Assembly: GCA_902783825.1 (NCBI GenBank)
Contig: CACZSJ010000135.1
Coordinates: 1 to 11,003 of the forward strand
Length of the DNA: 11,003 nt
Direction: 5' to 3'
Source: Oscillospiraceae bacterium
Lineage (GTDB): Bacteria; Bacillota; Clostridia; Oscillospirales; Oscillospiraceae
Positions 5,615-11,003 of the stretch are shown in pieces. How positions within the stretch are numbered: position 1 is the first letter of the stretch; each line of letters begins with the position of its first letter. Under the pieces are notes generated by a model. The model was not told where the DNA came from. It worked only from the letters and a program-made list of their open reading frames with translations, and ran no database searches. A program made the translations under genes and the position numbers.

Positions 5615-7285
5615 ATGACCGTAAAGACAGACATTGAGATTGCGCAGGAGGCGAAGCTGCTTCCCATCATGGAAATTGCACAGAAGCTGGAGATCCCGGA
5701 AGACGCCGTGGAAAACTATGGCCGCTACAAAGCCAAGTTGGATATCCACGCCCTGAAGGAGCGGCCGGAAAAGGGCAAGCTGATTCTGGTCACCGCCATT
5801 ACGCCAACACCGGCGGGCGAGGGAAAGACCACCACCTCCGTAGGTCTCACCGATGGTCTGCGCAAGCTGGGGAAGAACGCTGTGGTGGCGCTGCGTGAGC
5901 CGTCGCTGGGTCCGGTCTTCGGCGTGAAAGGCGGCGCAGCCGGCGGCGGTTACGCGCAGGTGGTGCCTATGGAGGACATCAATCTCCACTTCACCGGGGA
6001 CTTTCACGCCATTGGAGCCGCCAACAATCTGCTGGCCGCCATGCTGGACAACCATATTCAGCAGGGAAACGCCCTGGGCATTGACATCAAGCAGATCACC
6101 TGGAAACGGGCTGTGGACATGAACGACCGGCAGCTGCGCCACATTGTGGACGGTCTGGGCGGTAAAATGCAGGGTGTGCCCCGAGAAGACGGCTTTGAAA
6201 TCACCGTAGCATCGGAGATCATGGCGGTTCTGTGTCTGGCGGCGGATCTAAAGGATCTGAAAGAGAGGCTGGCCCGGATCATCGTAGCCTACACCTACGA
6301 CGGCAAGCCCGTCACCGCCCGGGATCTGAAGGCCGAGGGGGCAATGGCGGCGTTGCTGAAGGACGCCATCAAGCCCAATCTGGTTCAGACCCTGGAAGGG
6401 ACGCCCGCCTTTATCCATGGAGGCCCCTTTGCCAATATCGCCCACGGCTGCAACAGCGTTGTGGCAACCCGAACGGCCCTGAAGCTGGCCGATTACGTGG
6501 TTACGGAAGCCGGCTTTGCTGCGGATCTGGGCGCGGAGAAATTTGTGGATATCAAGTGCCGCATGGCAGGATTGCATCCCAGCGCCGTGGTGGTTGTGGC
6601 TACGGTGCGTGCTTTGAAGTACCACGGCGGCGTGCCCAAGGCGGAGCTGAACCAGGAGAATTTAGAGGCTCTGGAGCGGGGTCTGCCCAATTTGCTGCAG
6701 CATGTGGGCAATGTGAAGGACGTATTCGGGCTGCCCTGTGTGGTGGCGGTCAACGCCTTCCCCACGGATACGCAGGCGGAGCTGGCAATGGTGGAAGCCA
6801 GATGCCGGGAGCTGGGCGTGAACGTGGCGCTGTCGGAGGTCTGGGCCAAGGGCGGCGAGGGCGGCAGAGCTCTGGCGCAGGAGGTGGTCCGGTTGTGCGA
6901 CGAGCCCAACCGCTTTGGCTTCAGCTATTCGCTGGAAATGCCCATCGAGGAAAAGCTGGAGACCATTTGTCGGCGGATCTATCACGCTGACGGCGTGGCG
7001 CTGACGCCCAATGCCAAAAAGCAGGCCCAGCAGCTGACGGAGCTGGGCTTTGACCGGCTTCCCATCTGTATGGCCAAGACCCAGTATTCCTTCTCGGACG
7101 ACGCGGCGCTGCTGGGAGCGCCCAAGGGCTTTGCCGTCACGGTGCGAAATCTGAAGGTCTGCGCCGGCGCGGGCTTCATTGTGGCCCTGACCGGGGACAT
7201 TATGACCATGCCGGGCCTGCCCAAGGTGCCCGCTGCGGAGAAGATCGATGTGGACGAGAACGGACGGATTACCGGGCTGTTCTGA
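5615..7285 (+). CDS. fhs: Formate-tetrahydrofolate ligase
   Basis: This 556-residue cytoplasmic enzyme joins formate to tetrahydrofolate with ATP to give 10-formyl-THF, the entry step for formate into one-carbon metabolism. The length is standard for the family. The nucleotide-binding loop TPTPAGEGKTTT is at residues 63-74. The two family signatures are intact: GVKGGAAGGGY (103-113) and VATVRALKYHGG (328-339). The ATG is preceded by GGAGG at a normal distance. The gene opens the operon fhs-fchA-folD, with fchA starting nine bases after its stop. No other Wood-Ljungdahl genes are in view, so the set could serve acetogenesis, purine and methionine synthesis from formate, or formate assimilation. 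Confidence 0.97.
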   Translation: MTVKTDIEIAQEAKLLPIMEIAQKLEIPEDAVENYGRYKAKLDIHALKERPEKGKLILVTAITPTPAGEGKTTTSVGLTDGLRKLGKNAVVALREPSLGPVFGVKGGAAGGGYAQVVPMEDINLHFTGDFHAIGAANNLLAAMLDNHIQQGNALGIDIKQITWKRAVDMNDRQLRHIVDGLGGKMQGVPREDGFEITVASEIMAVLCLAADLKDLKERLARIIVAYTYDGKPVTARDLKAEGAMAALLKDAIKPNLVQTLEGTPAFIHGGPFANIAHGCNSVVATRTALKLADYVVTEAGFAADLGAEKFVDIKCRMAGLHPSAVVVVATVRALKYHGGVPKAELNQENLEALERGLPNLLQHVGNVKDVFGLPCVVAVNAFPTDTQAELAMVEARCRELGVNVALSEVWAKGGEGGRALAQEVVRLCDEPNRFGFSYSLEMPIEEKLETICRRIYHADGVALTPNAKKQAQQLTELGFDRLPICMAKTQYSFSDDAALLGAPKGFAVTVRNLKVCAGAGFIVALTGDIMTMPGLPKVPAAEKIDVDENGRITGLF

Positions 7286-7294
7286 GGAAGCGAA

Positions 7295-7906
7295 ATGTTG
7301 GAAAAGAGCGTTGCGGAATTTACGGAGCTGTTGGCCTCCAAAGCTCCGGTTCCCGGCGGCGGAGGAGCCAGCGCCCTTGTGGGTGCGCTGGGCATCGCTT
7401 TGGGAAACATGGTGGGAGAACTCACCGTGGGAAAAGAAAAATATGCGGACGTGGAAGAGGATCTGCGGCGCCTGATGGAGCAGGCCCAGGGTCTTCGGCT
7501 TCGGCTGCTCTCCTGCGTGGAAAAAGACGCGGCGGCGTTTGCGCCCCTGTCCAGGGCCTACCGCATTCCCAAGGACGACCCCGCTCGGGAGGAAATCATG
7601 GAAAGCTGCCTCCGGGAGGCGGCAGCGGCGCCCCTGGAGATATTGGAACTTTGCTGTCAGGCCATCCGGCTGCAGGAGGAATTTGCCAAAATGGGAAGCC
7701 CGTTGGTGGTTTCCGATGCGGCAACCGGCGTGGTCTTTTGCTGGAGCGCCATGTACGGCGCGGCGGTGAACGTGAAGGTGAACACCAAGGCTATGCGAGA
7801 CCGGGAGTACGCGGAGAAGCTCAACGCCCGTGTGGATGAGCAAATGGCGGCCTGGTGGCCTGTGGCGGAAAAGGTGTATGAAGACGTGTACAGGAGGTTT
7901 TGCTGA
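7295..7906 (+). CDS. fchA: Methenyl-THF cyclohydrolase (FchA, cyclodeaminase family)
   Basis: This 203-residue protein belongs to the formimidoyltransferase-cyclodeaminase C-terminal family (Pfam FTCD_C). The stand-alone bacterial form converts 5,10-methenyl-THF to 10-formyl-THF and back, or deaminates formimino-THF. The signature region PVPGGGGASALVGALG (18-33) is near the N terminus, followed by conserved helical elements with Asp78 and Phe82 and the SDAATG stretch (140-145). The length matches FchA proteins. The start has GAGGAAG just upstream, overlapping the fhs stop region, and the stop overlaps the folD ATG by one base, so the three genes should be translated together. With no histidine-degradation gene nearby, the cyclohydrolase role is favoured. 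It may be essential to the operon because the neighbouring FolD lacks cyclohydrolase residues. Confidence 0.88.
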   Translation: MLEKSVAEFTELLASKAPVPGGGGASALVGALGIALGNMVGELTVGKEKYADVEEDLRRLMEQAQGLRLRLLSCVEKDAAAFAPLSRAYRIPKDDPAREEIMESCLREAAAAPLEILELCCQAIRLQEEFAKMGSPLVVSDAATGVVFCWSAMYGAAVNVKVNTKAMRDREYAEKLNARVDEQMAAWWPVAEKVYEDVYRRFC

Positions 7907-8763
7907 TGGCGGAGATCCTCAAGGGCGCCCCGGTGGCGGAGGCCATATCCTGCCAATTGCGGGCGCGTGCGGAGGAACTGAAAGCCGGAGGGGTGACGCC
8001 CTGCCTGGCGCTCCTGCGGGTGGGAGAGCGCCCGGACGATCTGAGCTATGAGCGAGCCGCCGTCCGCCGCTGTGAAAGCATTGGACTGCGGGTTGTGCAG
8101 TTCGCGTTGGAAGAAGACTGCGCGCAGGAACAAATAGAGGTGGTCATTCGTCAAATCAACGAAGACGAGGCCATCCACGGCTGCCTGATGTTCCGGCCCT
8201 TGCCTGAGCATCTGGATGAAGCGGCGCTGTGCGAGCTGCTGACGCCGGAAAAAGATGTGGACGGGATGACGGCCGGCTCCCTGAGCACGGTGCTCACCGG
8301 GCGGGGCAGGGGCTTTGCCCCCTGTACGGCCCAGGCCTGTTTGGAGCTGTTGGATTACTATGGCTGTGACCCGGCGGGCAAGCATGTGGCTGTGATCGGC
8401 CGCAGTCTGGTGATCGGCAGACCGGTCGCCCTGATGCTGCAGGCCCGCGACGCTACCGTGACCATGTGCCATAGCAAAACCCGGGACATGCCCGCCTTCT
8501 GTCGGCAGGCAGAGATCCTGGTGGTGGCGGCGGGCAGGGCCGGCGTTGTGGACCGGCAGTTTACCGCGCCGGATCAGGTGATCGTGGACGTGGGTGTCAA
8601 CGCATCGCCGGAGGGAGGCATCTGCGGTGACGTGTGCTTTGCCCAGGTGGAGCCGGCAGTACGGGCCATATCTCCGGTGCCCGGCGGCGTGGGCGCGGTC
8701 ACCACGGCGGTGCTCTGCAAGCACGTGATCGAGGCCGCGGAAAGGGCCCTGGCCAAGGGCTGA
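7906..8763 (+). CDS. folD: FolD-like methylene-THF dehydrogenase lacking cyclohydrolase residues
   Basis: This 285-residue protein has the two-domain FolD fold: a folate-binding part (about 1-135), then a nucleotide-binding part with GRSLVIGRP (165-173) and ATVTMCHS (183-190). EKDVDG (115-120) carries the conserved folate-binding Asp119. Canonical FolD enzymes are bifunctional and use Tyr, Lys (Y-x-x-x-K) and a Gln in V-Q-L-P-L-P. Here Tyr48 is kept, but the Lys position is Ala52 (YERAA) and the Gln position is Phe96 (MFRPLP). The final GGVGP motif reads GGVGA (260-264). In human and yeast family members lacking these residues the cyclohydrolase activity is lost while dehydrogenase activity can remain, so a monofunctional NAD(P)-dependent dehydrogenase is the likely role (inference). 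The start is the ATG overlapping the fchA stop by one base, with AGGAGG eight bases upstream. A TTG six bases earlier is too close to that site. Confidence 0.9.
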   Translation: MAEILKGAPVAEAISCQLRARAEELKAGGVTPCLALLRVGERPDDLSYERAAVRRCESIGLRVVQFALEEDCAQEQIEVVIRQINEDEAIHGCLMFRPLPEHLDEAALCELLTPEKDVDGMTAGSLSTVLTGRGRGFAPCTAQACLELLDYYGCDPAGKHVAVIGRSLVIGRPVALMLQARDATVTMCHSKTRDMPAFCRQAEILVVAAGRAGVVDRQFTAPDQVIVDVGVNASPEGGICGDVCFAQVEPAVRAISPVPGGVGAVTTAVLCKHVIEAAERALAKG

Positions 8764-8769
8764 TACAAT
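8761..8769 (+). promoter_or_regulatory. Extended -10 promoter of the folT riboswitch transcript
   Basis: TGATACAAT is an extended -10 element (TG, one base, then TACAAT at 8764-8769). Its TG is part of the folD stop codon TGA. No -35 box is visible 17 bases upstream (AAAGGG), as is common for extended -10 promoters. Transcription would start near 8776, just before the first riboswitch helix. TAGAAT at 8774-8779 is an alternative -10. Confidence 0.5.
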
Positions 8770-8784
8770 CGTATAGAATCCTGT

Positions 8785-8880
8785 TGTCAGAGTAGGGTAA
8801 GCGCGTTAAGTGCTGCGGGATGGGAGGTTGCCCGCAGACGAAGCACCTGTGTGCGCGGTGCTTGCCCGCATCCGCTGCCA
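8785..8880 (+). promoter_or_regulatory. Tetrahydrofolate (THF) riboswitch, class I
   Basis: The conserved THF-riboswitch core is readable in order: GAGTAG (8790-8795), GCGTTAAGTG (8803-8812), ATGGGA (8820-8825), ACGAAG (8838-8843), GCGCGGTG (8853-8860) and GCATCCGCT (8868-8876). The helices also form. P1 is TGTCAG (8785-8790) with CTGCCA (8875-8880), with one U-C mismatch. P2 is 8 bp (8795-8802 with 8860-8867). P3 is a perfect 7 bp (8813-8819 with 8831-8837). A small hairpin GCAC-CTGT-GTGC covers 8843-8854. This class binds reduced folates and normally lowers expression of folate transport or synthesis genes. The following gene is folT, which fits exactly. Confidence 0.93.
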
Positions 8881-8890
8881 CTTGAGGTGC

Positions 8891-8932
8891 AACAAGCTCC
8901 TTTCGTGGCGACTGTCACGAAAGGAGCTTGTT
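8891..8932 (+). promoter_or_regulatory. Hairpin sequestering the folT ribosome binding site
   Basis: A perfect 17-bp inverted repeat (8891-8907 with 8916-8932, loop of eight bases) ends immediately before the folT ATG. Its 3' arm contains AAAGGAG (8920-8926), the folT ribosome binding site, which is therefore completely paired when the hairpin forms. No T tract follows, so this is a translational off-switch, not a terminator. It is the expected expression platform of the THF riboswitch just upstream. Confidence 0.85.
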
Positions 8933-9439
8933 ATGACCAAATTTTCGACCAAAACCCTGAGCCTGATGGCGCTGCTAATTGCGCTGGAGGTTGTCCTCTC
9001 CCGCTTTTTGTCCATCAGCGCCTGGAACGTCAAAATCGGCTTTAGCTTTGTGCCGGTGGTCATCGCGGCGATCCTGCTGGGCCCGCTGCAGGCGGGGCTG
9101 GTGGGCGCGCTCAGCGATTTCATCGGCGCGATCCTGTTCCCAATCGGCGCCTATTTTCCGGGCTTCACGCTGACCGCGTTTCTGACCGGGGCGGTATTCG
9201 GCCTGTTCCTGCACAAAAGGCAGGACGGCCTGCGCAGTTTGGGGGCGGTGGGCGTCAACCAGTTTGTGCTGAGCCTGTTTCTCAACAGCTTCTGGATTTC
9301 GCTGCTGTACGGCGCGCCCTATGTGCCGCTGCTGGCCACGCGCCTGATTCAAAGCGTGGTGCTGGGGACGGTGCAGCTGTTGAGCATCCCGCTGATCGCC
9401 AAGGCGCTCCGGCAGATCGGACGCCGGGCGGCGGCATGA
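8933..9439 (+). CDS. folT: Folate ECF transporter S component FolT
   Basis: This 168-residue membrane protein matches the substrate-binding S subunit of energy-coupling factor folate transporters. It is almost entirely hydrophobic, with about six membrane segments. The N-terminal helix MALLIALEVVLSRFLSI (12-28) has the small-residue pattern used to dock on the EcfT subunit. The following VKIGFSFVPV, then GALSDFIGAILFPIGAYFPG, is typical of the FolT subfamily. No EcfA or EcfT genes are nearby, so it should use a shared module encoded elsewhere. The start is the ATG six bases after AAAGGAG. The reading frame stays open upstream to 8810, but that extension runs through the riboswitch and is not coding. 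The identity is supported independently by the THF riboswitch. Confidence 0.92.
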   Translation: MTKFSTKTLSLMALLIALEVVLSRFLSISAWNVKIGFSFVPVVIAAILLGPLQAGLVGALSDFIGAILFPIGAYFPGFTLTAFLTGAVFGLFLHKRQDGLRSLGAVGVNQFVLSLFLNSFWISLLYGAPYVPLLATRLIQSVVLGTVQLLSIPLIAKALRQIGRRAAA

Positions 9440-9449
9440 GGAGAATACG

Positions 9450-9490
9450 AAACCCCGACCCGAGGCAAGCGCCTCCGGTCGGGGTTTTGC
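9450..9490 (+). terminator. Terminator after folT, facing greA
   Basis: A 16-bp stem (9451-9466 with 9471-9486, one C-C mismatch at 9461/9476) has a four-base loop AAGC and is followed by TTTTGC. It begins 11 bases after the folT stop. On the minus strand the tail is a weaker TTTCGTATT, so it may also stop greA transcripts, whose stop codon lies about 20 bases away. Confidence 0.88.
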
Positions 9491-9508
9491 TTGGTTTTCA
9501 GGCCGCGA

Positions 9509-10012
9509 TCAAAAGCCCATCAGGGGGATGGAGCCGTCGTCCTGGGTTTTGGTGATGCTGCGGATTACGACCTCGTAGCTGTAATTGTCGTTGACTTGAA
9601 CGGAAAAGCGGTCGCCCACACGCTTGCCCAGGATCTGCTTGCCAAAGGGGGATTCCTTGCTGATCAGCCCTTTGCGGGGATCGCAGCGCACGGTGGTCAC
9701 CACCTGAATGATTTCCGTTTCGTTTTCTTCCGGCAGGTAGATCTCCACCCGGTCGAACAGGCCTACTTGATCCGCCGCCGTCCGATCGTCGATGATTTTC
9801 GCGGTCTTGATCATGCCCTCCAGATAGCGGATGCGGCTTCGGTTTTTGTTCTGGGCCTGTTTGGCGGCCTTGTATTCAAAGTTTTCACTCAAATCGCCAA
9901 AGGCCCGGGTGCGCTTGACCTCCTCCAGCAGCTCCGGCATCAGGGTCAGCCGCCGGTAATCCAGCTCCTGGCGCATTTTGCGCAGGTCTTCTCTGGTCAG
10001 TTCGTCATGCAT
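9509..10012 (-). CDS. greA: Transcription elongation factor GreA/GreB family
   Basis: This 167-residue Gre factor reaches through the RNA polymerase secondary channel and promotes cleavage of backtracked RNA. Residues 1 to about 80 form the antiparallel coiled coil. The tip motif GDLSENFEYKAAK (39-51) carries the key acidic pair Asp40 and Glu43. The C-terminal FKBP-like domain shows SPFGKQILGKRVGD (about 124-137). The length is slightly above the usual 158. The first ATG at 10012 has only a weak purine-rich ribosome binding site (GAAGCGAG). It starts 18 bases after the stop of the upstream unknown gene, so it is probably co-transcribed and partly dependent on translational coupling. GreA is favoured over GreB, but the sequence does not settle this. 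Confidence 0.88.
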   Translation of the reverse strand: MHDELTREDLRKMRQELDYRRLTLMPELLEEVKRTRAFGDLSENFEYKAAKQAQNKNRSRIRYLEGMIKTAKIIDDRTAADQVGLFDRVEIYLPEENETEIIQVVTTVRCDPRKGLISKESPFGKQILGKRVGDRFSVQVNDNYSYEVVIRSITKTQDDGSIPLMGF

Positions 10013-10030
10013 ATTTGTCTCGCTTCTCTC

Positions 10031-10438
10031 TTATATATCAATGTGAATTGTGCCAAGGCCGTTGCGCTCAAACTCCGCCAGGTATTCCTCCATCCGCTCG
10101 CTCAGCTCCGTAAAGTCCTCCGGGTCGTCCGTCTCCAGACCCAGATCCCGGCGGGCCAGCTCTTCTGCCAGAATGTTGAAGAACACCGCGTCCTCATAAT
10201 CGGCGATGGCCTCGTGAATCCCACCCTCCTCGTAAGCGCGGGAGGGGAAAATGTGTCCCTGCCACTGCTGCACCAGGGAACGCATCCCTTGGCCGGGGCA
10301 GAGAGCGAACAGCTTCTCCTGCAGCAGGTCATAGTCCTCAAAGCGATCCTCACCCCGGGTGGAGTTGAGAATCCAGTTGCCGATGTAAACCAGATCCAGC
10401 AGGCGGCGAAACTCTTTTTCCGTCAATTCAATATTCAT
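10031..10438 (-). CDS. Conserved-looking protein of unknown function, upstream of greA
   Basis: I do not recognise this 135-residue protein. It is soluble, acidic and predicted mostly helical, with no signal peptide, membrane segment or cysteine-metal motif. It starts MNIELTEKEFRRLLDLVYIG, has an aromatic middle (WQGHIFPSRAYEEGGIHEAI, about 59-78) and ends in a strongly acidic helical part (about 81-125) with many Glu/Asp. A strong GGAGG precedes the ATG at 10438, and promoter elements lie 30-75 bases upstream, so it is a genuine gene. It is the first gene of a two-gene unit with greA, divergent from murI. The neighbour suggests a link to transcription or growth, but there is no direct evidence for a function. 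Confidence 0.8.
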   Translation of the reverse strand: MNIELTEKEFRRLLDLVYIGNWILNSTRGEDRFEDYDLLQEKLFALCPGQGMRSLVQQWQGHIFPSRAYEEGGIHEAIADYEDAVFFNILAEELARRDLGLETDDPEDFTELSERMEEYLAEFERNGLGTIHIDI

Positions 10439-10472
10439 GCGACGCCCTCCTTGGGAAAACCGTGTGCCTGTT

Positions 10473-10513
10473 ATTATATACTTATTTTATCAAAGAACAA
10501 GCCCTCTTGCCAA
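10473..10513 (-). promoter_or_regulatory. Promoter(s) of the unknown gene and greA
   Basis: Two overlapping candidates are visible on the minus strand. TTGGCA (10513-10508) with TAAAAT (10489-10484) has an 18-base spacer. TTGTTC (10500-10495) with a perfect TATAAT (10478-10473) has a 16-base spacer. Either would give a short leader before the ATG at 10438. Confidence 0.65.
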
Positions 10514-10524
10514 ACAATTTTTTC

Positions 10525-10553
10525 TTGTATTGTGGGCGGGTTTGCGTTATATT
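10525..10553 (+). promoter_or_regulatory. Promoter of murI
   Basis: TTGTAT (10525-10530) and TATATT (10548-10553) are 17 bases apart, about 30 bases before the murI ATG. GAGGAG (10571-10576) is the ribosome binding site, six bases before the start. The promoter is back to back with the promoters of the unknown gene and greA. Confidence 0.65.
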
Positions 10554-10582
10554 AAGATGTCACACTTTGTGAGGAGAGCCCT

Positions 10583-11003
10583 ATGGACAACAGAGCAATT
10601 GCTGTTTTCGACTCCGGTCTGGGCGGGTTGACGGCTGTGCGCGCCTTGCAGTCCCTGCTGCCGGAGGAAGAGATTCTATATTTTGCGGACTCGGGCCGCG
10701 TCCCTTACGGAGGGCGCAGCCGGGAGCAGCTTCGTCGGATGGCCGTGCAGGATCTGGATTTTGTGGCAGGCTTTGGCGTCAAGGCCATTTTGGTGGCCTG
10801 CGGCACCATATCCAGCAACGCCCCGGATCTGCTGCAGCGCTATCCGGTACCGGCCTTCGGCGTGCTGACGCCGGGAGTGAACGCCATAAGCCGGGTCTCG
10901 GGGCAGGCGCCTCTGGGCGTCATCGCCACGGAGGCCAGCATCCGCAGCGGCGTCTTTGAACAGGCACTGCGCCGGGCCTGTCCCGGGCGGGAAATCCTGG
11001 CGG
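10583..11003 (+). CDS. murI: Glutamate racemase, 5' part (runs off the window)
   Basis: The first 140 residues of a glutamate racemase are present. The enzyme converts L-glutamate to D-glutamate for peptidoglycan. The N-terminal FDSGLGGLTAV carries the expected catalytic Asp10 and Ser11. YFADSGRVPYGGRS (33-46) matches the conserved phosphate-free aspartate/glutamate racemase core. VACGTISS (71-78) contains the first catalytic cysteine, Cys73. This motif usually reads ACNT, so the asparagine next to the cysteine is a glycine here. The second catalytic cysteine region (usually GCTHYP) lies beyond the window. The ATG has GAGGAG upstream and its own promoter. The protein is cut by the window edge, not by mutation. 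A racemase paralogue of altered specificity is possible given the substitution. Confidence 0.88.
   Translation, partial: MDNRAIAVFDSGLGGLTAVRALQSLLPEEEILYFADSGRVPYGGRSREQLRRMAVQDLDFVAGFGVKAILVACGTISSNAPDLLQRYPVPAFGVLTPGVNAISRVSGQAPLGVIATEASIRSGVFEQALRRACPGREILA

Noticed and set aside
7900..7905. Upstream TTG start for folD
   Set aside because: It is only two bases from AGGAGG. The ATG at 7906 has eight-base spacing and a classic one-base overlap with the fchA stop.
8810..8932. In-frame 5' extension of folT
   Set aside because: The extension translates the THF riboswitch and the sequestering hairpin. The true start at 8933 has the ribosome binding site AAAGGAG six bases upstream and begins with the normal FolT N terminus.
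8891..8932. Reading the 17-bp hairpin before folT as a transcription terminator
   Set aside because: It is followed directly by the ATG and not by a T tract. Its 3' arm holds the ribosome binding site, so translational control is the better reading.
9491..10555. Open frame of 354 codons on the plus strand
   Set aside because: It is antisense to greA and the unknown gene and crosses the divergent promoter region, with no ribosome binding site.

Overview
The window looks like chromosomal housekeeping DNA from a GC-rich member of the Firmicutes, most likely an anaerobic Clostridia lineage (gut Oscillospirales or Christensenellales type; the exact group is inference). The signs are Bacillota-style sigma-A promoters, strong AGGAGG ribosome binding sites, the rpsF-ssb-rpsR operon, a CxxC-type ribosomal protein S18, formate-tetrahydrofolate ligase next to a stand-alone FchA-type cyclohydrolase, and a class I tetrahydrofolate (THF) riboswitch in front of a FolT-type ECF transporter subunit. 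I see no phage, IS element, CRISPR array, tRNA or rRNA.

Layout. 6-1283 (-) is an AI-2E-family membrane protein with its own promoter. 1625-2767 (+) is a secreted D,D-carboxypeptidase of the DacF/PBP5 type. 2845-4122 (+) is glucose-6-phosphate isomerase with its own promoter. Two hairpin terminators (4149-4230) separate it from the convergent ribosomal operon rpsF-ssb-rpsR (5287 down to 4241, - strand), which is driven by a near-perfect promoter and has a GC-rich leader of about 95 nt. Divergently, 5615-8763 (+) is the one-carbon operon fhs-fchA-folD. After it come a promoter overlapping the folD stop codon, a THF riboswitch (about 8785-8880), a 17-bp hairpin that buries the ribosome binding site, and folT (8933-9439). 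A shared terminator (9451-9487) ends folT. Facing it is a two-gene operon on the - strand: an unrecognised 135-residue protein (10438-10031) followed by a GreA-type factor (10012-9509). Divergent from it, the 5' part of glutamate racemase murI (10583 to the window end) runs off the edge.

How the genes work together. Fhs charges THF with formate, FchA should cyclise 10-formyl-THF to methenyl-THF, and the FolD-like enzyme should reduce it to methylene-THF. FolT should import folate and is predicted to be switched off when THF is plentiful. The most interesting point is that this FolD homologue has lost the lysine (Ala52) and glutamine (Phe96) that perform the cyclohydrolase half of the usual bifunctional enzyme. 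It sits one base after fchA, which can supply that missing half. The operon therefore looks like a split pathway, with a monofunctional dehydrogenase paired with a separate cyclohydrolase.
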